From Nonomuraea muscovyensis (lineage in GTDB: Bacteria; Actinomycetota; Actinomycetes; Streptosporangiales; Streptosporangiaceae): 64,000 nucleotides of DNA. The stretch is from the NCBI RefSeq assembly GCF_014207745.1, contig NZ_JACHJB010000001.1:2356001-2420000 (forward strand), written 5' to 3'. Under the pieces are notes generated by a model, which saw only the letters and a program-made list of their open reading frames with translations, ran no database searches and had not been told where the DNA came from. The position numbers and the translations under genes were made by a program. Position 1 is the first letter of the stretch. Each line of letters opens with the position of its first letter. Below, piece by piece: positions 36,461-47,200 of this stretch.

Positions 36461-37651
36461 TCAGCCGTGCAGCAGTTGGTGCTGGAGAGCGGTGACCGCC
36501 GCTCCCCTGGCCCATTCGTTGAAGGCGAACGGTTTGACCACCACCCGGACGGGAGTGGAAGTCCAGTGGGTGTGGCGGGCGAGCGCGGTCTGGAAGGCGT
36601 CCGCGCACACCCCGTACATGTGGACGGCCTCGCCGGAGAGGATGACCAGCTCGGGACCGGTGATGTTGGCGACGGTGGCCACCACCTGCCCCAGGGCGGA
36701 TCCGGCTTCGTCGAGCACGCGGCGGGCGACCGGGTGGCCGTCGCGGGCCAGGGCGAGGCAGTCCTCGAAGGTGAGCTCGGGCCGGTCGAGCGTCCCGGCC
36801 ACGGACCGGCGGATGGCGGGCGAGCTGACGTAGGCGCGCGCGCAGCCGCGGTGGCCCAGCTCGCACATCGGGCCCCGGTCGTCGATCGCCAGGTGGCCCA
36901 CCAGCCCGGCGGCTCCGGACTGCCCGGTCACCAGGCGGTCGCCGACGACGAGGCCGCAGCCGATGCCCGCGCCGACGGTGATCAGCGCGAAGGCGGAGTG
37001 GCCGACGCCCTCGCCGAACCACTGCTGGACCCGCGTCAGCGCGCGGACGTCGTTGTCGAGCACGGCCGGCACGCCGACGGCCTCCTCGACGAGCCTGGCC
37101 AGCGGTAGCTGGCTCCAGCCGAGGAACGGGGAGGTGTGCACCACGGGGTCGTCCGGGGTGGCGGTGCCGGCCAGGCTGATGCCGACGGCGGCCAGCGGCG
37201 GCCGTCCCCCGCCGGTCAGGTCCTCGCCGGTCAGGTCCTCGATCGCCTGGACGATCTGGCCGAGCACGTTGTCGATCTCGTGGTCGATCAGCGGCCGGCT
37301 GGTCTCGGCCTGGACGGCGGCCGCGAGGTCGGTGCGTACGGCGAACAGCTCGTCGGCGGTGAGCTTGATGCCGATGAACGACATGCGGGAGGCGTCGACC
37401 TCCAGCGGCTGGGACGGCCGTCCGACCGTCGCCGTGCCCTCACCGGCGGCCTGCTCGCGCAGGTAGCCCGCCTCGATGAAGGGCTTGGTGACCTTGGTCA
37501 GCGCGGACGGCGAGAGCGCGAGCCGGCGCGCGGCCTCCGCTCTGGACAGGGGGCCGTGCACCAGTAACTCGACGAACACCGAGCGCATGGCGTCGGTGAG
37601 CCGCACAGGGAATTCTCCGGCATGTGAGAACACGCGGCCCATGGTTCCCAT
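36461..37651 (-). CDS. ROK family transcriptional regulator
   Basis: A 396-aa repressor. Winged HTH at about residues 15-75 (PLSRAEAARRLALSPSALTKVTKPFIEAGYL region), then a ROK sugar-kinase-like domain with the phosphate loop GVGAGIGCGLVVGD-type sequence and GHLAIDD. The zinc motif is degenerate: CELGHRGC lacks the middle cysteine of the usual CxCGxxGC. ROK repressors sense sugars; here the ABC importer downstream and the divergent alpha-galactosidase are the likely targets. The 148-bp divergent region contains a palindrome at 37676-37693. Confidence 0.9.
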   Translation of the reverse strand: MGTMGRVFSHAGEFPVRLTDAMRSVFVELLVHGPLSRAEAARRLALSPSALTKVTKPFIEAGYLREQAAGEGTATVGRPSQPLEVDASRMSFIGIKLTADELFAVRTDLAAAVQAETSRPLIDHEIDNVLGQIVQAIEDLTGEDLTGGGRPPLAAVGISLAGTATPDDPVVHTSPFLGWSQLPLARLVEEAVGVPAVLDNDVRALTRVQQWFGEGVGHSAFALITVGAGIGCGLVVGDRLVTGQSGAAGLVGHLAIDDRGPMCELGHRGCARAYVSSPAIRRSVAGTLDRPELTFEDCLALARDGHPVARRVLDEAGSALGQVVATVANITGPELVILSGEAVHMYGVCADAFQTALARHTHWTSTPVRVVVKPFAFNEWARGAAVTALQHQLLHG

Positions 37652-37675
37652 ATTCGTTCATCACGTCAAGTAAAG

Positions 37676-37693
37676 ATGTGGCATCAGTCACAT
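37676..37693. promoter_or_regulatory. Candidate operator between ROK and alpha-galactosidase genes
   Basis: ATGTG-GCATCAGT-CACAT, inverted arms of 5 bp in an 18-bp window in the divergent promoter region. It could serve the ROK repressor; sequence alone does not prove it. Confidence 0.35.
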
Positions 37694-37730
37694 GATCGCC
37701 CAGGGATCGCGGCAATCGTCCTCGGATTTA

Positions 37731-37760
37731 TTGACTCAGTGCATGCCACCGGGCTAGCCT
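37731..37760 (+). promoter_or_regulatory. Promoter of the alpha-galactosidase gene
   Basis: TTGACT (37731-37736), 18-bp spacer, TAGCCT (37755-37760); start predicted near 37767, with AGGAG 8 nt before the ATG at 37800. Confidence 0.6.
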
Positions 37761-37799
37761 CCAGCCGCCTGACCGTTTCAGAAGCCAGGAGACTGCCCG

Positions 37800-40013
37800 A
37801 TGCCCATAACTCCGCTCGACGAGCACGGACACCGCTGGGCGGTCACGACGCCCGCCTCGACCTACCTGATCGGCGTGGAGATCGACCCGGTCACCGGGGA
37901 GGCGGCGCCCCTGCAGAAGTACTGGGGGCCGAGGCTGTCCGTCGAGGCCGCCCGCCAGGCCGTGACCGCGAGCGGCGGTCCGGCCACCCCGCTGGGAGCG
38001 CGGCGGCACGTCTCCAGCTTCTCCACGCCCGGCGAGATCGAGGAACTGCTGCCGGTCGACGGAGGCAAGCGGTGGGGATCGCCGTCCCTGCAGGTCTCCT
38101 TCGACGGCGCGCGCTCGCTCGAACTCCAGCACGCCGGGTCGAGCGTGCACGACGAGGGAGACGGCGCCGAACGGCTCGACGTCGTGCTGCGCGACGCCGC
38201 CCACCCGTTCGAGGTCGTGCTGTCCGTCCGCTCCCGCGAGGACACCGACGTGATCGAGCGCTGGACCACCGTCCGGCACCTGGCCGGGCGGGAGCCCGTC
38301 GCCGTGGGCGTCACCAGGCTCGACTCCGGGAGCTGGTTCGTCCCCGACGCGTCCGCGTACCGCTACAGCGGCGTCTTCGGCGCCTGGGCGGAGGAGTTCC
38401 AGCTCCAGCGCGGGCCGCTGCCCGTCGGGGAGCTGGTCTTCACCAGCCGCCAGGGCATCACCAGCCACCAGGCCAACCCCTGGATCATGATCGACGCCGG
38501 TGAGGCGGTCGAGGAGCACGGCGAGGTGTGGGGCGTGGCCCTGGCCTGGAGCGGCAGCTGGCGCCTGACCACCACGCACCGGCCAGAGGGCGGCGTCGCG
38601 ATCTCGGCCGGCTTCGGCCACGAGGGGCCGCGCTGGACGCTCGAACCGGGCACGGAGCTCAGCACCCCGCCGGTCCTCGGGCTGTACACCGGTGGCGGGT
38701 TCGGCGCGGCCAGCCGGTCCTGGCACGCCTACACCCGCCGGCACGTCCTCCCCGTCGCCGGCGAGGACCGGCCGGTGCTGTACAACTCGTGGGAGGCCAC
38801 CGTGTTCGACGTCACGGAGGCCGGCCAGCTCGAACTCGCCAAGAAGGCGGCCGCGATCGGCGTCGAGCTGTTCGTCGTGGACGACGGCTGGTTCGGCGAC
38901 CGCGACGACGACACGCGCTCCCTGGGCGACTGGTGGCCGCACCGCAAGCGATTCCCCCACGGCCTGCGCTCCCTGATGGACGGCATCCGCGGCCTGGGGA
39001 TGCGGGCCGGCCTCTGGGTCGAGCCGGAGATGGTCAACGCCGACAGCGAGCTGTACCGGGCGCACCCCGACTGGATCCTGCGCATGGACCACCGGCGCCG
39101 CGACGAGAAGCGCCAGCAGCTCGTGCTGAACTTCGCCCGCGACGACGTGCGCGAGTGGGCGTTCGGCTGGCTCGACGAGCTGGTCACCGAGCTGGACCTG
39201 GACTATCTCAAGTGGGACATGAACCGGCCGTTCACCCAGGCGGGCTGGCCCGAGCTGGGAGCGGCGCAGGACCGGCTCTGGGTCGACTTCACGCGCAACG
39301 TCTACCAGGTGATGGCCCGGCTGCGGCGGGCCCACCCCGGGCTGCGGATCGAGTCCTGCTCCGGAGGCGGCGGCCGGGTGGACCTCGGCATCCTGCGGCA
39401 CACCGACGAGTTCTGGCCCTCCGACAACACCGACGCCCGTGACCGGCAGGGGATCCAGCACGGCTTCTCCCAGCTCTACCCGCCGAACACCATGTCGGCC
39501 TGGGTCACCGACTCCCCCAACCCGACCACCGACCGCCTCATGCCGCTGCGTTACCGCTTCCACGTGGCCATGGCGGGTGTGCTCGGCATCGGCGGCGATC
39601 TCACCACGTGGTCGGCGGCGGAGCTGTCCGAGGCGGCGGACCTGATCGAGCAGTACAAGTCCGTTCGCCGGGTCATCCAGCACGGCCTGCTCTACCGGCT
39701 GGCCGGCGCGCCGGGGCGGGAGCGGTCCGCCGTCCAGTACGTGCTGGGCGACGACGTCGTGGCGCTGGTCTACAACCCGGCGAGCGACGCCAAGCGGGGT
39801 CCCCGCTGGCTGCGGCTGACCGGGCTCGACCCCGAGGCCGAGTACGAGGTGGTGCACGGCGGCGACGCCGCCGGCTGGCCCGGCCGGCTCGTCCGGGGCT
39901 CGCGCTGGTACGGCTCGGCGCTCATGGCCGTGGGCATCCGGCCCGCCGCCTGGGAACCTGTGGGCGCCGACTACCGCAGCGACCTGGTGGTCCTCAGGAG
40001 GGTGCGCCCCTGA
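37800..40013 (+). CDS. GH36 alpha-galactosidase
   Basis: A 737-aa cytoplasmic glycosidase without signal peptide. N-terminal beta-sandwich, then a TIM barrel with VVDDGWFG, WVEPEMV, the nucleophile Asp in LKWDMNRPF, ESCSGGGGR and the acid/base Asp in SDNTDARD; a C-terminal beta domain follows. Length and motifs fit the homotetrameric bacterial GH36 (AgaA/RafA) group, which releases galactose from melibiose and raffinose-type sugars. The adjacent ABC importer would supply substrate. Its own promoter precedes it, divergent from the ROK operon. Confidence 0.95.
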   Translation: MPITPLDEHGHRWAVTTPASTYLIGVEIDPVTGEAAPLQKYWGPRLSVEAARQAVTASGGPATPLGARRHVSSFSTPGEIEELLPVDGGKRWGSPSLQVSFDGARSLELQHAGSSVHDEGDGAERLDVVLRDAAHPFEVVLSVRSREDTDVIERWTTVRHLAGREPVAVGVTRLDSGSWFVPDASAYRYSGVFGAWAEEFQLQRGPLPVGELVFTSRQGITSHQANPWIMIDAGEAVEEHGEVWGVALAWSGSWRLTTTHRPEGGVAISAGFGHEGPRWTLEPGTELSTPPVLGLYTGGGFGAASRSWHAYTRRHVLPVAGEDRPVLYNSWEATVFDVTEAGQLELAKKAAAIGVELFVVDDGWFGDRDDDTRSLGDWWPHRKRFPHGLRSLMDGIRGLGMRAGLWVEPEMVNADSELYRAHPDWILRMDHRRRDEKRQQLVLNFARDDVREWAFGWLDELVTELDLDYLKWDMNRPFTQAGWPELGAAQDRLWVDFTRNVYQVMARLRRAHPGLRIESCSGGGGRVDLGILRHTDEFWPSDNTDARDRQGIQHGFSQLYPPNTMSAWVTDSPNPTTDRLMPLRYRFHVAMAGVLGIGGDLTTWSAAELSEAADLIEQYKSVRRVIQHGLLYRLAGAPGRERSAVQYVLGDDVVALVYNPASDAKRGPRWLRLTGLDPEAEYEVVHGGDAAGWPGRLVRGSRWYGSALMAVGIRPAAWEPVGADYRSDLVVLRRVRP

Positions 40014-40027
40014 CACACAGGGCGGGC

Positions 40028-40056
40028 TGGACATCAAGTCATCTGATGACTAGAAC
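40028..40056 (+). promoter_or_regulatory. Promoter with embedded GntR operator
   Basis: TGGACA (40028-40033), 17-bp spacer, TAGAAC (40051-40056). A perfect 15-bp palindrome AGTCATC-T-GATGACT (40037-40051) fills the spacer. A closely related sequence lies over the GntR gene promoter at 50913-50929. Binding here would block RNA polymerase. Confidence 0.7.
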
Positions 40057-40089
40057 TGTACGCAACACCCCCCAGCCCAAGGACACGCG

Positions 40090-41280
40090 ATGACACGCTT
40101 CCGGTCCGCCCTCATCCCGCTGGCACTCACGCTCGCCACGTTCACCGCCTTACCGCAGCAGGCCGTCGCCGCCCCGCCCAAACCGGTGCCGTCGGTGGCG
40201 GCCCAGAGCACGGCCCGGAGCACGGCCCAGACGTCCGACGCGCGGCCCGCGTCCTCGTGCGCGCGCACCGTGCGCACTGCCACCACCAACGCCCGGCTGA
40301 CCAGCCTGTTCACCGCGTACGGCAACGACAACAGCCGGGTGGACGACTGGACCGGGGCCGACGGCACCTACTCGCTGCGGCTGCCGAACGGCCGCGAGCT
40401 GTGGATCTTCTCCGACACCTTCCTCGGCCGGGTCAACCCCGACGGCTCCCGGCCGCCGGTGGTCGGCGAGGGCGGCGACACCGTCTTCCTCAACAACTCC
40501 TTCGCCGTCGAGCAGAACGGCCGGCTGTCCACCATCCACGACGGCACGCCCGCCGCCCCCACCTCTGTCATGCCGCCGCGCGACCAGAACCACTGGTACT
40601 GGGCCGGCGACGCCACCCTGGCCGGCAACGTCGTGGAGGTGACCTACCAGGAGTACGAGCGCTTCGGCACCGGCGCGTGGGACTGGCGCTGGCACCGCAA
40701 CGTGGTGGCCCGGTTCGCGCCGAACCGGCTCGAACGGCCGGCCAGTGTGCACCCGCTGCCCTCCGGGCACGGCGTGGCCTGGGGCTCCGGGATCCTGGAG
40801 GACGGCGGCCACACCTACGTCTACGGCGTGGAGGACCACGGCTCGCCGAAGTACATGCACATCGCCCGGGTCAGGGGCAAGAGCCTGCTCGGCCGGTGGG
40901 AGTACCTCACGGCCGACGGCACCTGGTCGGCGACGGAGACCGACTCGGCCCCCGTCATGAGCGGCGTGGCCAACGAACACAGCGTGACCAAGGTGGGCGA
41001 CGGCTACGTGCTGATCACCCATGACACGACCGAGGCGCTGAGCGCGAAGATCGTGGCCTACTTCTCGTGCTCGCCGGCCGGGCCGTTCACCGGCAAGCAG
41101 CACGTCTACACCACCCCGGAGACGGGCGGGAACATCTTCACCTACAACGCCCACGCCCACCCGCAGATCTCGGGCGCCGGGCTGGTCGTCTCCTACAACG
41201 TCAACAGCTTCGTCAACACCGACCACTACCGGGACGTGTCCATCTACCGGCCGCGCTTCCTCGACGTGACGTTCGAGTGA
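40090..41280 (+). CDS. Secreted DUF4185/DUF5005-like beta-propeller protein
   Basis: A 396-aa protein with a Sec signal peptide (LIPLALTLATFTALPQQAVA, cut near residue 28). The mature part resembles five-bladed propellers of the DUF4185/DUF5005 group: DGTYSLRLPNGRELWIFSDTF, then NHWYWAGDATL, GVAWGSGILEDGGHTYVYGVE and SVTKVGDGYVLITHD. These domains share their fold with GH43-type enzymes and may bind or cleave glycans outside the cell. First gene of the plus-strand operon; its stop overlaps the next gene as GTGA. Confidence 0.8.
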   Translation: MTRFRSALIPLALTLATFTALPQQAVAAPPKPVPSVAAQSTARSTAQTSDARPASSCARTVRTATTNARLTSLFTAYGNDNSRVDDWTGADGTYSLRLPNGRELWIFSDTFLGRVNPDGSRPPVVGEGGDTVFLNNSFAVEQNGRLSTIHDGTPAAPTSVMPPRDQNHWYWAGDATLAGNVVEVTYQEYERFGTGAWDWRWHRNVVARFAPNRLERPASVHPLPSGHGVAWGSGILEDGGHTYVYGVEDHGSPKYMHIARVRGKSLLGRWEYLTADGTWSATETDSAPVMSGVANEHSVTKVGDGYVLITHDTTEALSAKIVAYFSCSPAGPFTGKQHVYTTPETGGNIFTYNAHAHPQISGAGLVVSYNVNSFVNTDHYRDVSIYRPRFLDVTFE

Positions 41281-42293
41281 GACGCAACTGGGCTGCCCGC
41301 CTGCGGCCCGTCGTGCTCGACGGGCTGCGGGCGGTCGTCCTGGAGAACGAGCGGCTGCGGGTGACCGTCGTGCCGGGCAAGGGCGGCGACGTCGTGGAGT
41401 TCCTGGACAAACGGAGCGACACCGACTTCGCCTGGCTCTCCCCGCAGGGCCTGCGCGACCCCGCCGAGCACCTGCGGGGCGCCGGTGACGACGTGGCGCT
41501 GTTCACGGACGACTACGAGGGCGGCTGGCAGGAGTGCTTCCCCAACGGCGGCGCGCCCAGCGAGTACCGGGGCGCGCGGCTGGCCCAGCACGGCGAGGTG
41601 GCCGGGCTGCCGTGGGCGGCCGAGGTGGTGGCCGACCGCGAGGAGGAGGTCGCGGTCCGGCTGAGCGTGCGCACGCGGCGGCTGCCGTACCTGCTGGAGA
41701 AGACGTTCCGGCTGCGCTCCGGCACGGCCGTCCTGGAGGTTGAGGGGCGCGCGACGAACGAGTCGGACGTCCCGCTGCACGCCATGTGGGGGCAGCACCT
41801 CGTGTACGGCCGGCCGTTCCTGCGGCCGGGCGCGCGCATCCGGCTGCCGGAGGGCCTCACCGTGGTCCCGCACGACGGCGCGATCGACCCGCCCGAGCGC
41901 AGGGTCCTGGCCGGCGGGCCGTGGCGGTGGCCGGTCGTGCCGGCCCACGGCGGCGGCGAGGTGGACCTGAGCGTGGTGCCCGAACCGGGCACGCCGAGTG
42001 ACATCGTCTACCTGACGGGGTTCGCCGCCGACGGCTGGTACGAGGTCACCGGAGACGGCCCCGGCCTGCGGGTGGAGTGGGACGCGACGGTCATGCCCTG
42101 GCTGTGGATGTGGCAGGAGCTGGGCGCCTCGACCGGACACCCCTGGTGGGGGCGGGCCTACACCGTGGGGCTGGAGCCGTTCGCCGGGATGCCGACGAAC
42201 GGGCTGGCCGAGGCGGTCGCCAACGGCACCGCGCTCACCCTGGGCCCGCGCGAGACGAGACGGATGTGGCTGAGGGCGGAGGTGCTGGCATGA
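41277..42293 (+). CDS. Aldose 1-epimerase-like protein
   Basis: A 338-aa galactose-mutarotase-fold protein: VVPGKGGDVVEFLDKRS near the N-terminus, ECFPNGG, HAMWGQHLVYGRPFL and WMWQELG later. It differs from classical GalM and may belong to the epimerase-like families found in sugar-acid loci. Role is inferred to be anomer or epimer interconversion. The GTG at 41277 overlaps the previous stop; the stop overlaps the SDR ATG as ATGA. No signal peptide. Confidence 0.75.
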   Translation: MRRNWAARLRPVVLDGLRAVVLENERLRVTVVPGKGGDVVEFLDKRSDTDFAWLSPQGLRDPAEHLRGAGDDVALFTDDYEGGWQECFPNGGAPSEYRGARLAQHGEVAGLPWAAEVVADREEEVAVRLSVRTRRLPYLLEKTFRLRSGTAVLEVEGRATNESDVPLHAMWGQHLVYGRPFLRPGARIRLPEGLTVVPHDGAIDPPERRVLAGGPWRWPVVPAHGGGEVDLSVVPEPGTPSDIVYLTGFAADGWYEVTGDGPGLRVEWDATVMPWLWMWQELGASTGHPWWGRAYTVGLEPFAGMPTNGLAEAVANGTALTLGPRETRRMWLRAEVLA

Positions 42294-43060
42294 CGGAGTT
42301 CGCCGGAAAGGTGGCGCTGGTCACGGGCGGCTCGATGGGGATCGGCCGCGCGGTGGTGGACCGGCTGGCGGACGGCGGGGCGTCCGTGGTCTTCTGCGGC
42401 GCCGACGCGGAGGCGGCGTTCGACAGCGAGCACGTGACGGGCGTCGTCGCCGACGTGCGGCGGGCGGGCGACATGCGTGACCTGGCCGACCTGGCCGTGG
42501 CCAGGTACGGCGGGCTGGACGTCGTGGTGACGTGCGCCGGGGTGCAGCGGTACGGCACGGTCGTGGACACCCCGGAGGACGTCTGGGACGAGGTGCTCGA
42601 CATCAACCTCAAGGGCGTCTACCTGGCCTGCAAGGCGGCCATCCCCTACCTGCGGGCGCGCGGCGGCGGATCGATCGTGCTGATGTCGTCGGTGCAGGCG
42701 TTCGCCTCGCAGGCGCGGGTGGCGGCCTACACCGCGAGCAAGGCCGCGCTGAACGGCCTGACCCGGGCCATGGCGCTGGACCACGCGGCCGACGGCATCC
42801 GGGTGAACGTGGTGTGTCCGGGGTCGGTGGACACGCCGATGCTGCGGTGGGCCGCCGACCTGTGGCGGGGGCCGTTGTCGCAGGAGGAGCAGGTGGCGCG
42901 GTGGGGCGCCGCCCATCCGCTGGGCCGGGTGGCCAGGGCGGAGGAGGTGGCCGAGCTGGTGGCGTTCCTGGCGGGGCCGCGCTCGTCGTTCATCACCGGG
43001 GCGGAGCACCGGGTGGACGGCGGGCTGCTGGCGCGCAACCCGGCCGCCCTCCCGGAGTGA
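42290..43060 (+). CDS. Short-chain dehydrogenase/reductase
   Basis: A 256-aa classical SDR. NAD(P) motif TGGSMGIG at residues 12-19, catalytic Ser in SIVLMSSVQAF, YxxxK in AAYTASKAAL, and NVVCPGSVDTPM. The cofactor acid position reads FCGAD, suggesting NAD rather than NADP. In this locus it probably oxidises a sugar or sugar lactol; the substrate is unknown. It ends only 4 bp from the convergent dehydratase gene, with no room for a terminator. Confidence 0.9.
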   Translation: MTEFAGKVALVTGGSMGIGRAVVDRLADGGASVVFCGADAEAAFDSEHVTGVVADVRRAGDMRDLADLAVARYGGLDVVVTCAGVQRYGTVVDTPEDVWDEVLDINLKGVYLACKAAIPYLRARGGGSIVLMSSVQAFASQARVAAYTASKAALNGLTRAMALDHAADGIRVNVVCPGSVDTPMLRWAADLWRGPLSQEEQVARWGAAHPLGRVARAEEVAELVAFLAGPRSSFITGAEHRVDGGLLARNPAALPE

Positions 43061-43064
43061 CCGC

Positions 43065-44291
43065 CTACACCTCGCCGCTGACCGTGGGGTCGGCGAAGCG
43101 CTCGTTGGGGACGCCGGCGTACCAGCCGGGCCGCCCGGGGTCGCGGTCGTAGGGGTAGCCGCCCAGCTCCCGGTACAGCTCGGCGTAGCGGGCCACCCGG
43201 TCGGGATCCAGCCGCACGCCGAGCCCCGGCCCGGTGGGCACCGGGATGGCGCCGTCCGCGTAGGCCAGCTTGCCGCCCACGATCACGTCGTCGCGGAGCT
43301 GGTGGTAGTGGGCGTCGGCCGCGTAGGTGAGGTTGGGCAGCACCGCGCCGAGGTGCAGCATCGTGGCGAGCTGGATGCCCAGCTCGCCGGAGGAGTGCAC
43401 GGCCACCCCGAGCTGGAACGTCTCGCACACCCCCGCCGCCTTCACGCACGGCCGGATGCCGCCCCAGAAGGTGGTGTCGAGCAGCACCACGTCGGCCGCG
43501 CGGCGCAGCACGTTGGACGCGAGCTGCTCGAAGTTGACGACGACGGTGTTGGTGGCGAGCGGCACCCGCACCTGCTCGCGCACCGCGCGCAGCCCTTCGA
43601 GGCCCCAGACGGGGTCCTCCAGGTAGTCGTTGTCCAGGTGCTCGATGGCCCGGCCGAACCGCAGCCCCTCGGCCAGCGACAGCACCGCGTTGGGGTCGTA
43701 GCGCAGCCGGTCGCCGGGGAGGGCTTCGGCCAGCGCCCGGTAGCACTCCAGCTCGTAGTCCGGCGGGAACACGCCGCCCTTCAGCTTGTGCACGGTGAAC
43801 CCGTGCTCCCGCTTCAGTGCCCGCGCGTGCTCGACGAGCTGGCCGGGCGTGCGGATCTCGGGGTGTCCCTCGGCCGGGTAGCGGAAGAACAGGTAGGAGG
43901 CGAACGGCACGGCGTCGCGGACCCGCCCGCCGAGCAGGTCACAGGCGGGCACGCCGAGCTGCTGCCCCATGAGGTCGATGCAGGCGAACTCGACGGCGGC
44001 CAGGAGCTGGGTGCGGTTGTTGTACAGCGACGCCGTCGGGTTGGCGATCTTGAAGCGGAGCGCTTCGAGCTGGAACGGGTCGTGGTCCTTCAGGTACGGC
44101 ACGAGCGCCCGGAAGGCCGCCTCGGCGCTCTCGCCGCCGCCGCCCATCTCCCCCAGGCCGACGAGCCCGTTGTCGGCCTCGACCTCGACGATCGTGCGGA
44201 TGAACCGGCCCCAGTGGGCGCCGTTGCTGTGCCGCAGCGGCGCCTCCAGGGGGACGGCGACCGTGGTGGCCCGGATGTCGACGATCCTCAC
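43065..44291 (-). CDS. Enolase-superfamily sugar-acid dehydratase, glucarate dehydratase-like
   Basis: A 408-aa protein with the enolase capping domain and C-terminal barrel. KxK catalytic motif in TVHKLKGG; metal ligands Asp in RYDPNAV, Glu in YLEDPVWG and Asn in [10 protein letters not shown], the D-E-N set of the glucarate dehydratase subgroup; the partner His lies in [11 protein letters not shown]. These enzymes dehydrate acid sugars to 2-keto-3-deoxy products. The exact acid sugar is unknown, and no aldolase or kinase for the product is in the window. GTG at 44291 overlaps the GH38 stop. Confidence 0.88.
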   Translation of the reverse strand: MRIVDIRATTVAVPLEAPLRHSNGAHWGRFIRTIVEVEADNGLVGLGEMGGGGESAEAAFRALVPYLKDHDPFQLEALRFKIANPTASLYNNRTQLLAAVEFACIDLMGQQLGVPACDLLGGRVRDAVPFASYLFFRYPAEGHPEIRTPGQLVEHARALKREHGFTVHKLKGGVFPPDYELECYRALAEALPGDRLRYDPNAVLSLAEGLRFGRAIEHLDNDYLEDPVWGLEGLRAVREQVRVPLATNTVVVNFEQLASNVLRRAADVVLLDTTFWGGIRPCVKAAGVCETFQLGVAVHSSGELGIQLATMLHLGAVLPNLTYAADAHYHQLRDDVIVGGKLAYADGAIPVPTGPGLGVRLDPDRVARYAELYRELGGYPYDRDPGRPGWYAGVPNERFADPTVSGEV

Positions 44292-47200
44292 TGGCACGTC
44301 CCCCAGATCGCGGCCACGCCGCACGAGGGCAGCCGTACCGTGACCGACTCGCCCACCACCTCGGCGGGTTCGCGCCCGTGCCGCAGGCCCGCGCTCACCG
44401 TGGCCGAGACCAGGCCCGGCAGGGTGACCATCGTCTCGACCGGCTCGGGGGCCAGCGACTGGAGCCTGACCACGTGCTCCGCCCCGGCCCGGCCGATCGA
44501 GGTGATCAGCACGTCGGGGTGCTCGACCACGACGTACGTCAGGGTGGGGTCGGCGGCCGGGCCGCGGAGCAGGACTCCGGCGAACGGCTCGGTCAGCCCG
44601 GCGGCGGCCAGCGTGCCGAGCCGCCGGCCGACGGCGCCCGCCGCCGACATGACCGCGTACCGGAACGTCGTCTCGCCCTGCTGCTGCGCCGGGAAATTGG
44701 TGTCCCAGATGTTGTTGAGCGCCCACGAGTAGACCGTGCCGTCCTCGTGGTCGAGGGTCGGCGGGAACGGCGCGTACGGCATGTGGATGGTGCCGAGCTG
44801 CACCAGCGGCGCCTCCAGCGTGGCCCAGGCGACGGTCAGCTCGGGGTCGTCGAAGGCGATCCAGTGCCGGATCGGCAGCATGTAGGCGGCCGAGCCCGGC
44901 ACCCGGGGCACGTCGGGCCCGCCGACGCCGCCGGTCAGCTCCCACGCGGTGGCCGGGCCGGTGGCGAACGGGAAGGCCAGGAAGACCGCCTCCTTGGCCG
45001 GGGTGCCCTGCTTGGCGAGCTGGTAGGTCAGGTCCACGCGGGCGACGCCGCGGTGCAGCTCGATCGTGGTGCGCAACCAGTCGACGCCCTTGCCGCGCAG
45101 CTCGACGACGAGCTTCTCGCCGACGGCCGTCCGCTCGGCCTTGACGATCGTGGCGTGCGTGCCGATCGCCCGGTCGCCGAGCAGCGTCCTGTCGTGCGCC
45201 CCGACGTGGCCGGACAGGTGGTTGAAGTGGGGGGCCGTGGCGTAGCGGTCGTAGACGTACTGGCCGAACCCGGCCGCCGCGTCGCCGTTCACCAGCTCCC
45301 GCCCGGCCGTCTTGTCGAAGATCGAGCCGATGTGGCCCGCGCCGACGTCGTAGCTCACCCGGTAGAACTCGTTCTCGATCACTCCGCTCGGGTCCAGCCG
45401 GACCGGCTCGGGCGCCTGGCCCTCGCCGCGTACCACGTCGATCCGGACGTAGCCGTGGCCGGGCACGCACGGCACGACCGCGTGCAGATGCCGGCCGATC
45501 GGCCGGGTCGGCCAGTCGTCGGGGTGCACGTACTCCTCGTGGTGGGCCAGCGGCTCGCCCGTGCGCCCGTCCACCAGTGCGATCGGGACGTCGGCCGGTA
45601 CCACGTCGCGCGGCAGGAACGCCCGCACGATGTCGGTCCGTCCTGTCGTGCCCGGGTTGAAGACGGCGAACGACGCCAGCGTCCCCTCGACCGGCTCGCC
45701 GGACACGGCGGCGCCGAACCGGCGGGCCGCGGCGTGCAGCAGGTCGGCCGCGTCGTCCTTCGCGTCGTAGGCGCCCGACGACTTGCGGGTCCACTGCAGG
45801 CCGCCGGAGTCGCCCGCCTCCTCGGCGTCCTCCCACGGGTTCGCGGCGCCCCAGGTGTGCTCGTTGAACAGCGCCACCTTGTCGTAGGCGGCGTCGATCT
45901 GCTCGGTGGCGTCGGCCCCGGCCAGCGTGTGCAGGGTCTCGGCGGCCCGCAGCGCCGACTGCGCGCGCCGCACGTAGCCGAGCGGTCGGGCGCCCGAGCC
46001 CAGGCCGTCGGCCCACCAGTCGGTCCAGTCGCCCTCGTGCACGGCCAGCCGGTCGAGGTGGTGCTCCTCGACGTGCCGGAAGAAGTCGCTGTTGACGGCC
46101 GAGCGCAGCCGCGGGTAGGCCCACCGCTCGTTCCAGGTGCGGGCGATCGAGGCGGGCACGACCGACGGCCCGGCGTTGTCGGCGTGCGCCCCCTGCACCC
46201 GCAGGTGCAGCACGTCCAGCTCGTACGGCTCGCGCGGCGCGTCCGGCCCCTGCCAGCCGAACGTGCCCGGCCCGTACGGGTAGCCGCGCGTGGCCAGGGC
46301 GGCCAGGTAGCGCGGCAGCAGGTCGTCGGCCAGCTCGTAGGAGTCGGTCAGGCCGACCGTGTTGCCCTCCATGTACGCCATGCCGTGCGGCGTGTCGGTG
46401 AACCACACCAGCAGCTCGTTGCCGCTCGGCGCCCGCCACCGGAACGGCCGGGTCAGCTTGTCGCCCCCGTGCAGGTAGGGCACCGACCGGCCGGCCCAGT
46501 TGTGCGCGGCGGCGAGGTAGCGCACCCCGGCCGCGTCGAGCGCGTCCACCAGCCCGACCACGGCGCCCGGCACGTCGGTGTGCATGGCCGACGTGGTGGC
46601 GAAACCGAACCGGTCGCGCAGCTCGGCGGTGAAGCGGAGCTGGCGGTAGAGCTCCTCGGTCGAGCACGCCTCGGTGTGCAGCTGGAACGGCAGCGCGGTC
46701 ACCTCGATGACGCCCTCGCGGGCCAGCGCGGCGAACGCCTCCACCTGCTCGGCGGGCCGGGCGGCCAGCCAGCGCAGCGCGGGCATCGACGACTCGACCG
46801 TCCAGCGGAACCTCGCGTCGTCCGGCCAGGAGGCGGTCTCCCGCGCCAGCCGGACCGCGGCGTCGAGGTAGTCGAGGTGGTGGCGCAGCACCGTGCCCTG
46901 CGGGTCGGTGTAGCCGATGTCGAGGTGGGAGTGGTGGACGACGAACACGTTCCACTTGCGCTGCGGCGTCACCGTGACCTGGGCGGTGCCGACCAGCCCC
47001 TCGTCGTCGCGCGACTCCAGCGTGAACGTGCGCGGCGCCGTCACCTCGGGCACGAGGAGCGTGACGTCGCCGCCGGTGGCGCTGTCCACGCCGACCAGCA
47101 CGTGCGTCAGCGGCCGCGTGCTGGAGACCCGGACCGCCTGCCGGCCGTCGTGGGTGAACAGCGGCAGCACCGCGACCCGCACCTGCAGCCCCCGCAGGTC

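Noticed and set aside
37728..40037. 769-codon open frame on the minus strand
   Set aside because: Mirror of the GH36 alpha-galactosidase gene; composition typical of an antisense frame.
43065..46955. Single 1296-aa fusion of GH38 and dehydratase frames
   Set aside because: The frame reads the dehydratase correctly but lies out of frame over GH38; the true dehydratase start is the GTG at 44291 overlapping the GH38 stop.
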